From positions 40,737-104,736 of the forward strand of contig NZ_JAFHKL010000016.1 of assembly GCF_016937655.1 (NCBI RefSeq): a stretch of DNA of 64,000 bases, written 5' to 3'. The notes beneath the pieces were generated by a model. It saw only the letters and a program-made list of their open reading frames with translations. It was not told where the DNA came from and made no database searches. Numbering within the stretch: the first letter of the stretch is position 1; each line of letters starts with the position of its first letter. The DNA is from Chromobacterium alkanivorans. Its GTDB lineage: Bacteria > Pseudomonadota > Gammaproteobacteria > Burkholderiales > Chromobacteriaceae. The position numbers were made by a program, and so were the translations under genes. This document shows positions 56,905 to 64,000 of this stretch, piece by piece.

Positions 56905-59856
56905 ATGCCAGACTCACGCCCAAACTCATCCACCCTTCGTCCGCTCAGCCGCCTGCGCCGCATTCAGCGCGCCACGCTGTTTGGCGGCGGCATTGTCCTC
57001 TCGCTGGCGCTGCTGGCTTTGACCGCCCTGACTTTGTGGTCCTCCGGCAAAGCGATGCTGTCCGACCGGCAGCAGGTGTTCGACGCGGAAAACACCGCGC
57101 TGAAAGTCATCCTCCGGGGACACGCGATCGACCTCTACCATCAGGTCAGCCAGGCGGAGGCCAACTGGAAAGCCCAGATCAAGGCCAGCCCGGCGCTGGC
57201 GCGCCAGTTCGACGCCGACCAGGGCCAGGCCTGGCTGCCGGCCAGCTCCGGTCATCCCTTGGCGCTGGCGCTGGGCCCGCGCCCGGGGCTGCCGGCCGCC
57301 ACCCGTTTAGGACCTTATCTGGCGCTGGCGGAACAAACGGTCGACACGCTGTGCGGCGGCGACTGCGAGTTGAGGAAGTCTGAAACCGCCTATCTGTACA
57401 GCCCGGACCGGCAGTTCCTGACGATAGCCTCGCCGCTGCTGTCTCCGCTGGCGCTGACCCCGCCCGGCGCAAGAGCCCGGCTGAGGCAGGAGGTGTTCAC
57501 CGGCATGCCCAGCCCGGCCGTGCCGACGGCCAACGGCCAGACCAGCCGCAACCCGGCCTGGCTGGCCACCGCCGCCGCGCCGCTGACCGGCCGCCCCGCC
57601 ATCCGCCTGGCGCAAACCGCCGTGGTCGACGGCATTCCCTTCGCCGTGTTCGCCCGGGACATCCGCATCGACACCTTGCTGAATACCTGGCGCCCGGACG
57701 TCAATGACGAAACCACCTTGCTCGCCAGCCCCTCGGACGCGTTCTATTTGGGCTTTGGCTATCAGGCGGCCCAGGGTTCACAGCTGATCGCGACGCTGCG
57801 CAAAATGGCTTTGCCGGCGCTCAACGAAGCGGTGTCCGATCTCCAGTACCGCGACGGCCTGTTCATCCTGCGCGCCCGCCTGCCGGCGCCGGCCTGGATT
57901 CATATTCAGGTGTTTGCCTGGCATGCGCTGCTCAACGATCTGCGGCTGTCGCTGATCACCAACCTCAGCGCGCTGCTGTTTGCCCTGAGCTGTCTGTGGA
58001 TTCTCATCCTGTTGCTGGACCGGAGAATCTTCAAACCCGCCTTCAGCAGCGCCCAGCGCATTTTCGAAAGCGAGAACCTGAACCGCATCATGGTGGATAC
58101 CGCCCCCTCCGGCCTGACGCTGCTGTCCATCGCCGACGGCACCGTGCTGCTGGAAAACGAAGTGATGCGCCAGTGGGCGCGGCAGGGCTGCATCGCCCGC
58201 CCGCCGCTGCATCTGCAATTGCTGGACACCCACCAGACCGCGTCCCCGCTCGGCACCACGCCTTGCCACCGGGACATCCAGTTTGCGATGGCGGACGGCA
58301 ACGCCATGGAGCTGCACAGCACCACCATGGCCACGCGCTATCAGGGCATCCGGGTCCTGCTGTGCAATGTGGTGGACATCACCGCGCGCAAGGCGCTGGA
58401 GCGCCAGCTGGAAAGCGCGCGCCAAACCGCGGAAGCGGCCAGCCAGGCCAAGTCTTCCTTCGTGGCCATGGTCAGCCATGAAATCCGCACCCCGCTGCAC
58501 GCCATCGTCAGCAGCCTGGACTTGCTCGGCCGCGCCCGGCTCGCCGCGCCGCAGCAGCAGCGCCTGGCCGTAGCCAAGCACTCGTCCCAGGCGCTGCTGG
58601 CCATCATCAACGACATCCTGGACCTGTCCAAGGTGGAGTCCGGGCTGATGAGCGTGGAGACCATTCCCTTCGATCTGGCCGCGCTCGGCCATGAGGCCTC
58701 GGCCAGCATGGAACCGCTGGCCCGCGCCAAGGGCCTGGAATTCTCCTGCATGATAGACGCGCAATTGGCGCCGGCTTATCTGGGCGACCCGGGCCGCGTC
58801 CGGCAAATCATGCTGAACCTGCTCGGCAACGCCATCAAGTTCACCCTCAGCGGCGAGGTGCAGCTGGAGATCTATCTGCAGGACGACAGCCGCGCCGACT
58901 CGCCGGTAATCATCGGCGTGAGCGACAGCGGCGTGGGCATTCCCGCCGAATACCACGACCAGGTGTTCACTGAATTCTCCCAGGCCGACGCCTCCATCAC
59001 CCGCCGCTTCGGCGGCACCGGCCTGGGCCTGTCGCTCTGCAAGAAGCTGGCGGAGTTGCTGGCGGGAACGATTGAATTCACCTCCAGCCCCGGGGTGGGC
59101 AGCACCTTCGTCGTCACCCTGCCCTTGCCGCCCTGCGCCGCCGCGCCTATCGCGGCGCATCCCGCCGTCTCTCCGGGCCCGGCCTCGCCGGCGGCCCGCA
59201 TCCTGGTGGTGGACGACCACCCGGCGATCCGGGCGCTGATTCAGGACCAGCTCCGCGAGCTGGGCTACCAGGCGGACATCGCCGCCAACGGGGCCGCCGC
59301 GCTGGCGCTGGCCACCCGCCAGGATTACGCCTTGGTGCTGACTGATCTGAGCATGCCGGACATCAGCGGCTACAGTCTAGCCCAGGCCCTGCGCGACAAC
59401 GGCTTCTCCGCCCCCATCGTCGCCATCACCGCGCAGGCCGGCAACGCCGAACTGCCGCTCTGCGCGCAGGCCGGCATAGACGAGCTCATGCTCAAGCCCT
59501 TTACCCTGGAGGAGCTGGACGGCGTGATCCGCAAACACCTGGCGCTGCGCCCGGCCAGCGTTCGCCCGCCAGCCGGCCCCGCCGCGCCCTTGCCCGCCGC
59601 CCGGCGCGCAGAACTATTGAGCGCGCTGGACCACTCCATCCAGCTGATGCGGCAGGCGCTGGAACGGATGGACCAGCAAGTGTTGATGCAGCAATTGCAC
59701 GCCACCAAGGGGGCTTTCGCCATGGCGGGACAAGCGCCGGTGGCGCAGTTGTGCGCGGAAATTGAACAGTTGGTCCAGGCCGGCCGACGCGAGGAAACCG
59801 GCATGCGGCTGGACAAGCTGGCGGAGCTGGCGCATGCGCGATTGGCCCAACCGTGA
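56905..59856 (+). CDS. Hybrid sensor histidine kinase with receiver and Hpt domains
   Basis: A 983-residue phosphorelay kinase. Two membrane helices (about 27-47 and 350-372) bracket a large periplasmic sensor. A PAS-like linker (390-500) leads to the dimerisation box VSHEIRTPLH (His 525), the ATPase boxes NLLGNAIKFT, DSGVGIP and GGTGLGLSL, a receiver with Asp 814 (LTDLSMPD), and a C-terminal Hpt with His 932 (LHATKGAFAM). The intramolecular His-Asp-His relay would pass phosphate to the divergent RcsB-like regulator. BvgS/EvgS-RocS type; the signal is unknown. Confidence 0.9.
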   Translation: MPDSRPNSSTLRPLSRLRRIQRATLFGGGIVLSLALLALTALTLWSSGKAMLSDRQQVFDAENTALKVILRGHAIDLYHQVSQAEANWKAQIKASPALARQFDADQGQAWLPASSGHPLALALGPRPGLPAATRLGPYLALAEQTVDTLCGGDCELRKSETAYLYSPDRQFLTIASPLLSPLALTPPGARARLRQEVFTGMPSPAVPTANGQTSRNPAWLATAAAPLTGRPAIRLAQTAVVDGIPFAVFARDIRIDTLLNTWRPDVNDETTLLASPSDAFYLGFGYQAAQGSQLIATLRKMALPALNEAVSDLQYRDGLFILRARLPAPAWIHIQVFAWHALLNDLRLSLITNLSALLFALSCLWILILLLDRRIFKPAFSSAQRIFESENLNRIMVDTAPSGLTLLSIADGTVLLENEVMRQWARQGCIARPPLHLQLLDTHQTASPLGTTPCHRDIQFAMADGNAMELHSTTMATRYQGIRVLLCNVVDITARKALERQLESARQTAEAASQAKSSFVAMVSHEIRTPLHAIVSSLDLLGRARLAAPQQQRLAVAKHSSQALLAIINDILDLSKVESGLMSVETIPFDLAALGHEASASMEPLARAKGLEFSCMIDAQLAPAYLGDPGRVRQIMLNLLGNAIKFTLSGEVQLEIYLQDDSRADSPVIIGVSDSGVGIPAEYHDQVFTEFSQADASITRRFGGTGLGLSLCKKLAELLAGTIEFTSSPGVGSTFVVTLPLPPCAAAPIAAHPAVSPGPASPAARILVVDDHPAIRALIQDQLRELGYQADIAANGAAALALATRQDYALVLTDLSMPDISGYSLAQALRDNGFSAPIVAITAQAGNAELPLCAQAGIDELMLKPFTLEELDGVIRKHLALRPASVRPPAGPAAPLPAARRAELLSALDHSIQLMRQALERMDQQVLMQQLHATKGAFAMAGQAPVAQLCAEIEQLVQAGRREETGMRLDKLAELAHARLAQP

Positions 59857-59904
59857 AAGCGCTATCGCCGCCTGGGCGGCATGAGCGACAATGGTCAAAC
59901 GCTT

Positions 59905-60052
59905 AGAAGCTGTTTACGATCTGCTGCGCATCGGTAGAGACATTGTGCGATGAGTGCCCGCTTCGAAATGCTCATGTACCACGCGTACATTCCGCTTTCT
60001 CAGCTGTTTTCGCCTTGTCTCGCTCTTGCTCGCGAGATCGTAAACACGTTCT
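59905..60052 (+). repeat. ~145-bp inverted-terminus repeat, copy 3
   Basis: Ends AGAAGCTGTTTACGATC and inverted GATCGTAAACACGTTCT. Interior shares ATTCCGCTTTCTCAGCTG and TTTTCGCCTTGTCTCGCTC with copy 1, same orientation. Lies between the sensor kinase and the cupin gene. Confidence 0.87.
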
Positions 60053-60078
60053 TGAGAGCCCTTGCAGAGGAGCCGCCC

Positions 60079-60408
60079 ATGAATATATCCGACCTCCCGT
60101 TTGGAATCAGCGACTGGTCCGCGCTGGAGCCCACCCAGCATGCCGGCGAAACCGGCTGCGCCTATTGGCGTACCCGGCATTTCGGCGACATCCGCGTCCG
60201 CATGGTGGAATACACGCCGGGCTACCGCGCCGACCACTGGTGCGTCAAAGGCCACATCCTGCTGTGTCTGGAGGGGGAGCTGCATACCACGCTGGCGGAC
60301 GGCCGCAGCTTCACCCTGAAGCCCGGCCTCAGCTACCAGGTGGCCGACGACGCCGAGCCGCATCTGTCCCATACCGAAACCGGGGCCAAGTTGTTCATCG
60401 TCGATTGA
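60079..60408 (+). CDS. Cupin-fold protein (DHCW-type)
   Basis: A 109-residue single-domain cupin (MNISDLPFGISDWSALEPTQ). The core strand RADHWCVKGHILLCLEGELH and the later KPGLSYQVADDAEPHLS contribute the usual His/Glu metal ligands. GAGGAG precedes the ATG at 60079. Likely cytosolic; reaction unknown. Confidence 0.8.
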   Translation: MNISDLPFGISDWSALEPTQHAGETGCAYWRTRHFGDIRVRMVEYTPGYRADHWCVKGHILLCLEGELHTTLADGRSFTLKPGLSYQVADDAEPHLSHTETGAKLFIVD

Positions 60409-60415
60409 CGCTGGT

Positions 60416-61354
60416 TCAGGCCGCCGTTGCCTCCTGCCGCCTCATGCCCAGCACCCGCTTGCAACGCGGATAATTGCAACAGCCCCAGAAGTCGGAGCGG
60501 CCGGCCTTGCCGGCGACATGGCGCATCGGAACACCGCAAGCGGGACATGTTGGGGTGCGGTAGTCGCCGGCGCAGGCGAAGTCCAGCAACTGCTGGCGCG
60601 CGGCGCCGGGCAGGCGCTCAATCAGCATCAACAGCATCTCGCCATCGATCAAGGTAATGTGATTGCTCTGCGCCACGGTCTTGGCGTCGTCGGAAAATTT
60701 GCCGCTGGTCATGAAAAAGGCCTTGGCGATTTTCTCGTGGGTCATCACGCCCAGCAATTCGCGAATAGGCTTCACGCCGACATAGCGTTCGCCCCAGGCC
60801 TTGCATTGCACCACCGATGTGGCGCGGCCGGAATCATCCTGAAACAAGCGGATGTCGATGCCGCCGTCCGGCCCCAACGGCGTGGTTTCAGAACGAATGC
60901 CTTTCAACTCGTAAAACTTCTGGCAAACATCCTCAAAACGCTTCCATTCGATGTCGCGGATCAAAGCCAGCGTCCATTGCGCGGGCCGCTCCGCGCTGGC
61001 CGTCTCTTGAGCGCTCCACGCTCTGTTCTCCCGCTGCGCCTGGACCGGCGACGACGCGCTTGGCGGCGTCTTTCGCGGCGTCGCCGGATCGATCTTGAAG
61101 CTAAAGCGCGGCTCCGCGGCCTGCCGCATCAAGGACAACACGGCCAGCACCAGGAAGAACAGCGCAATGGGCCAGCCCAGCGCGGAAAGCCCCTCGGCCA
61201 GCGGCTTCAGCATGACATTATTGGCCCAGAGCGCCGGCAGAATCCCTTTCAAACCCAACAAGCTGAGTCCGGCCAAGACAGCGCTGACATACCAGGGCGC
61301 AGCGATGAGAGTCGGGGCAAAGCGGTTCTGGACTTGCCGATATCTACGTGCCAT
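60416..61354 (-). CDS. Membrane-anchored Mrr-like restriction endonuclease with zinc finger
   Basis: A 312-residue protein with two N-terminal membrane helices (APWYVSAVLAGLSLLGLKGI, and WPIALFFLVLAVLSL), an Mrr-type PD-(D/E)xK nuclease domain (EDVCQKFYELKGIRSE; Asp 167 in GPDGGID; VVQCKAWG as the E/QxK motif) and a C-terminal topoisomerase-type C4 finger (CPACG...CCNYPRC). Mrr-like enzymes cut modified foreign DNA; the membrane anchor would place it at DNA entry. It converges on the cupin gene with 7 bases between. Confidence 0.85.
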   Translation of the reverse strand: MARRYRQVQNRFAPTLIAAPWYVSAVLAGLSLLGLKGILPALWANNVMLKPLAEGLSALGWPIALFFLVLAVLSLMRQAAEPRFSFKIDPATPRKTPPSASSPVQAQRENRAWSAQETASAERPAQWTLALIRDIEWKRFEDVCQKFYELKGIRSETTPLGPDGGIDIRLFQDDSGRATSVVQCKAWGERYVGVKPIRELLGVMTHEKIAKAFFMTSGKFSDDAKTVAQSNHITLIDGEMLLMLIERLPGAARQQLLDFACAGDYRTPTCPACGVPMRHVAGKAGRSDFWGCCNYPRCKRVLGMRRQEATAA

Positions 61355-61542
61355 AGCTCACTCTTTTATTATTCCAAATGCATTTTAACTGTCCGGCACA
61401 CATGCCCGCAAATGGAACGCTCAGCCAAGCCGCCGCGACAAGAGCATTAGCCCCTCCCTGCCCAATGACATACTCTGGGAATCCGGGCCTCATCAAACGA
61501 CATTCAAAACACCATGTTTCGCAATAACCATCAAGGAAGGTC

Positions 61543-62250
61543 ATGAAAAAACTCGGTCTGCTGGGCGGCATCAGCTGGGTATCGACGCTGGATTACTACC
61601 GTTACCTGAATGAAGGCGTCAACGCCGCGCTGGGCGGCCTCAATTTCGCCGAGTGCGTGGTGTACTCCCTGAATTTCAACGATATCCAGCGGCGCGGCTG
61701 GGACGACTGGGACCACACCTATGCGCTGCTGCTCAAGGGCTGCCTGCATTTGAAAGCCGCCGGGGCCGAAGCCATCGTGCTGTGCGCCAATACCGCGCAC
61801 GTCGTGGCCGAACGCCTGGAAGCGGCGGTCGGCCTCCCCATCATCCATATCGCCGACGCGACGGCGCGGGACATCTCGCGGCAACAGCTGCGGACCGTCG
61901 GCCTGCTCGGCACCAAGTTCACCATGGAGTTACCGTTTTTTCAGGACAAACTAAGCCGGCACGGCATCCGCGCCTTGATCCCGGAAGCGCAGGACACGCG
62001 CGACTTCATTCAGCGCACCCTGCGCGACGAATTGGGCCACGGCATGGCGTCGCCGGCCACCAAGAGCGCCTATCTGGAGGTGATTCGGCAGCTAGTCGAA
62101 CGCGGCGCCGAGGGCATCGTCTTCGGCTGCACCGAACTGCCGCTGCTGTTGAGCCAGGCCGACGTGCCGGTGCCAGTGTTCGACACCACCCGGATTCACA
62201 TCCGCGCCGCGCTTGAGTTCGCGCTCGCAGATGCGGTGCTCAAGCGATAG
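61543..62250 (+). CDS. Aspartate/glutamate racemase family protein
   Basis: A 235-residue racemase-fold enzyme with both catalytic cysteines: Cys 81 in LCANTAH and Cys 196 in FGCTELPLL. The start GLLGGISWVSTLDYY is typical of the YgeA/aspartate racemase group. AAGGTC lies before the ATG. It interconverts L- and D-amino acids independently of PLP; substrate not fixed by sequence. Confidence 0.87.
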   Translation: MKKLGLLGGISWVSTLDYYRYLNEGVNAALGGLNFAECVVYSLNFNDIQRRGWDDWDHTYALLLKGCLHLKAAGAEAIVLCANTAHVVAERLEAAVGLPIIHIADATARDISRQQLRTVGLLGTKFTMELPFFQDKLSRHGIRALIPEAQDTRDFIQRTLRDELGHGMASPATKSAYLEVIRQLVERGAEGIVFGCTELPLLLSQADVPVPVFDTTRIHIRAALEFALADAVLKR

Positions 62251-62251
62251 G

Positions 62252-62395
62252 AGAAGCTGTTTACGATCTCGCGAGCTAGAGCGAGACAAGGCGAAAACGG
62301 CCGAAGAAGCGGAGCGTGCATAGGATAGACGAGCATTCTGAAGCTGTGCTCGCCATGCCGCGTCTCACAACAGGCAGCAGATCGTAAACAGCTTA
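62252..62395 (-). repeat. ~145-bp inverted-terminus repeat, copy 4
   Basis: Ends AGAAGCTGTTTACGATC and inverted GATCGTAAACAGCTT. Interior begins TCGCGAGCTAGAGCGAGACA and AGGCGAAAACGG, the reverse complement of copies 1 and 3. It starts 1 base after the racemase stop codon. With copy 3 it brackets the cupin-nuclease-racemase block in inverted orientation. Confidence 0.85.
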
Positions 62396-62497
62396 ATTAG
62401 ATCGAAAGAGCTACAGGCGCGGCCCCCGCTTCCGCATATACTTTCCGCATATCGCAAACGGCGATATCACCCACCCACCCGATACCAAGGACATCCC

Positions 62498-62926
62498 ATG
62501 CTCACCAGCGCCCGCAATCAGTTCGCCGGCAAAGTCGCCGCCATCCATCCCGGCGCCGTCAACGACGAGATCGACATCGCCCTGCCCGGCGGCGACGTGA
62601 TCACCGCCGTCATCACCCAGCGCAGCACCGCCAACCTGGGGCTGTCCGTGGGCTGCGAGGCGCTGGCCATCATCAAGGCGCCCTGGGTGATCCTGGCCAA
62701 CCCCGAGGCCGGCATCCGGCTCTCCACCCGCAACCGCCTGGAAGGCCGGGTATCCGCGCTGCGCCAGGGCGCGGTCAACACCGAGGTGGAAATCCGCCTC
62801 AACGGCGGCGACGCCCTGGTGGCCATCGTCACCAAGGAGAGCGCGGACGATCTGGAGCTGGCCGTTGGCAAGGCCATCGTCTCCTTCTTCAAGGCCTCCC
62901 ACGTGATTGTCGGCGTCCGGATCTAA
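62498..62926 (+). CDS. Tandem Mop-domain molybdate-binding protein (molbindin)
   Basis: A 142-residue protein with two Mop/TOBE repeats: SARNQFAGKVAAIHPGAVND and STRNRLEGRVSALRQGAVNT, each followed by an EI/EV-type strand and KAPWVILA or KASHVIVG. This is the ModG/molbindin plan for cytosolic molybdate storage or buffering. No transporter genes are nearby in the window. Confidence 0.9.
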   Translation: MLTSARNQFAGKVAAIHPGAVNDEIDIALPGGDVITAVITQRSTANLGLSVGCEALAIIKAPWVILANPEAGIRLSTRNRLEGRVSALRQGAVNTEVEIRLNGGDALVAIVTKESADDLELAVGKAIVSFFKASHVIVGVRI

Positions 62927-62967
62927 GAATCTGTTCAAAGTCTCGCGGGCAAGGGCGACTTTCTTGG
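62925..62967. repeat. Degraded copy of the 16-bp inverted repeat element
   Basis: Left arm AAGAATCTGTTCAAAG matches the 49405 element in 15 of 16 bases; the right side is cut down to GACTTTCTTGG, missing about 9 bases (GAACAGGTT). It begins within the molbindin stop codon. Confidence 0.65.
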
Positions 62968-62968
62968 A

Positions 62969-63718
62969 TTAAGCCCGCCCCGCGCGCCGCCTATCGCGCA
63001 GATAACGCAGCACGCCGTTCAGGATGGCCGTCGGCGACAGCTCGGCCATCGCCAGCAAGCCGTGGCCCTGGTGGTAGTCCGGGTTGTGCTCGACAAAATA
63101 ACGCGCCGCCGGACGCGGGTGCTGCAGCCAGAACTGGCGGTCGGTCTGGCTGTCCCGGGTCAGAATGCCCAGCTTCACCACATAGGGCCGCTCCGGCGCG
63201 GGCGCCGCCATGCCGAAGCTGCCGCACAACTCCGCCGCCAGCCGCCCCAGCGGCTGCTCCATGCCCCGTTCCGGGCTGGGCCACATGCCGGCGGCGTACT
63301 TATGCATCTGGATGAAGCTGGACGGATGGATCATCGCGCCCAGAAAGTACATCGGCCGCCACGGGCTGCGCAGCCAGTAGCGCAGCATGCAGCCGGCCAG
63401 AAACGGCATATTGCTGTTGCGGCCGCGGTAGTCCTTGAGCAGCCCGGCCTGGCCGCGCAGGATTTTGACCTCGCGCCCCGCCGCCCGGCGCTGAAACAGG
63501 TGGACGGCGCAATAGCCCACCGCCTGGCCGTGCTCGCCGCGATGCAGCAGGATGCTGCTGTGCTCGGACTCCGGCAGCACCATCTTGCGGAAGGCCGCCC
63601 GGTCCAGGCCACTGAAGACGGCGTCGTGCACTTGGTAGGCTTCGTCGACCAGGCGCTCGCGCCCGGCCAAGGTCAACAAGTGCGGATAAAGAGTGTCTGA
63701 GTGAGTGATGGTGCCCAT
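62969..63718 (-). CDS. Hypothetical protein, GNAT-like fold possible
   Basis: A 249-residue protein from ATG 63718 (MGTITHSDTLYPHLLTLAGR). Segments HGQAVGYCAVHLFQRRAAGR and VKILRGQAGLLKDYRGRNSN resemble the central strands and the R/QxxGxG-like acyl-CoA loop of acetyltransferases, but no clean motif is present. GAGGA lies just before the ATG. No partner gene is visible. Confidence 0.65.
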   Translation of the reverse strand: MGTITHSDTLYPHLLTLAGRERLVDEAYQVHDAVFSGLDRAAFRKMVLPESEHSSILLHRGEHGQAVGYCAVHLFQRRAAGREVKILRGQAGLLKDYRGRNSNMPFLAGCMLRYWLRSPWRPMYFLGAMIHPSSFIQMHKYAAGMWPSPERGMEQPLGRLAAELCGSFGMAAPAPERPYVVKLGILTRDSQTDRQFWLQHPRPAARYFVEHNPDYHQGHGLLAMAELSPTAILNGVLRYLRDRRRAGRA

Positions 63719-63882
63719 GGGTCCTCGCGCGGAATGGCGACGTCGAAACGCAGCGCATGGTAAGCAGCGGGTCCGGACACAACCACTGACAGATATGCCA
63801 CTGTTGTTGTTTCTTGATGGAACCGTCCAAACGCGACTGGCTGCGCCCGCTTTGACCGTCGGCGCATGATGCCGCCGCAAAA

Positions 63883-63906
63883 AAACCCCGCCGTTCGGCG
63901 GGGTTT
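63883..63906. terminator. Bidirectional terminator
   Basis: Perfect 10-bp stem AAACCCCGCC / GGCGGGGTTT (63883-63892 and 63897-63906) with a 4-base loop and A/T flanks. It fits the end of the minus-strand efflux gene that finishes at 63925. Confidence 0.85.
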
Positions 63907-63924
63907 GTCGTTTCATGCTGCGGA

Positions 63925-64000
63925 TCAGGATTTGGCCGGCGCTTCCCAGCCGCCGCCCAGCGCCTTGTACAGGCCCACTACCGCATTCAGCTGGTCCAGC
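63925..64000 (-). CDS. C-terminus of NodT/OprM-type efflux outer-membrane lipoprotein
   Basis: The last 24 codons of a gene extending beyond the window: LDQLNAVVGLYKALGGGWEA PAKS. The VxLYKALGGGW ending is diagnostic of the NodT family, the outer-membrane channels of RND efflux pumps. The pump and adaptor genes would lie to the right. Confidence 0.85.
   Translation of the reverse strand, partial: LDQLNAVVGLYKALGGGWEAPAKS

Noticed and set aside
1..64000. CRISPR arrays, rRNA or tRNA genes
   Set aside because: No regularly spaced repeats and no tRNA or rRNA-like sequence noticed on either strand; the dispersed repeats are single units far apart.

Overview
The window is high-GC bacterial chromosome carrying one complete transposable (Mu-type) prophage. 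I infer a Chromobacterium-like betaproteobacterium. The evidence is an EarP/EF-P pair whose EF-P has arginine at position 32, a cbb3-oxidase maturation pair (ccoI-ccoS), DUF1120-type chaperone-usher fimbriae, and the general protein flavour. The genus was not checked by any search.

Left chromosomal arm (1-11208): the end of a cbb3 copper P-type ATPase with ccoS, a NupC-type nucleoside transporter, earP and efp, then a minus-strand run: alpha/beta hydrolase, UDG-family protein, zapE, a DsbA-like oxidoreductase, two small hypotheticals and an amidase-family gene. Two copies of a ~145-bp intergenic repeat lie here.

Prophage (11209-48401, 37,193 bp). The ends are TG...CA with imperfect inverted termini, flanked by a 6-bp duplication TCATGC. 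The layout is BcepMu-like. Early and transposition genes (Mor-like activator, gemA, DUF3164, MuB-like ATPase, MuA-like DDE transposase, DNA-binding proteins) run leftward. A repressor and a low-GC accessory block run rightward. Then come lysis genes (endopeptidase, holin candidate, Rz with a nested Rz1), Mu-type head genes (gp27-gp37), sheath, tube, a frameshifted tail chaperone, tape measure, P2-type U/X/D/V/W/J/I baseplate genes, fibres and a terminal DNA adenine methylase. Cargo genes sit in at least four places: 19.9-22.95 kb (including a two-gene unit resembling lambda RexA/RexB), 30.3-30.73 kb, 37.06-37.32 kb (antisense) and 42.8-43.5 kb (antisense DUF4145).

The prophage landed on the start codon of the amidase gene. 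It cut that gene away from a 33-codon upstream ORF whose stop overlapped the amidase ATG. That ORF and its strong ribosome-binding site are now at the far end, 37 kb away.

Right chromosomal arm (48408-64000): a small gene with two tandem 131-bp structured leaders, an MTA/SAH nucleosidase-like gene, a fimbrial operon (pilin, chaperone, usher, second DUF1120 protein), an alpha/beta hydrolase, a response regulator divergent from a hybrid sensor kinase, a cupin, a membrane-anchored Mrr-like nuclease, an Asp/Glu racemase-family gene, a tandem-Mop molybdate-binding protein, a hypothetical and the C-terminus of a NodT-type efflux protein. Two more copies of the ~145-bp repeat bracket the cupin-nuclease-racemase block in inverted orientation.
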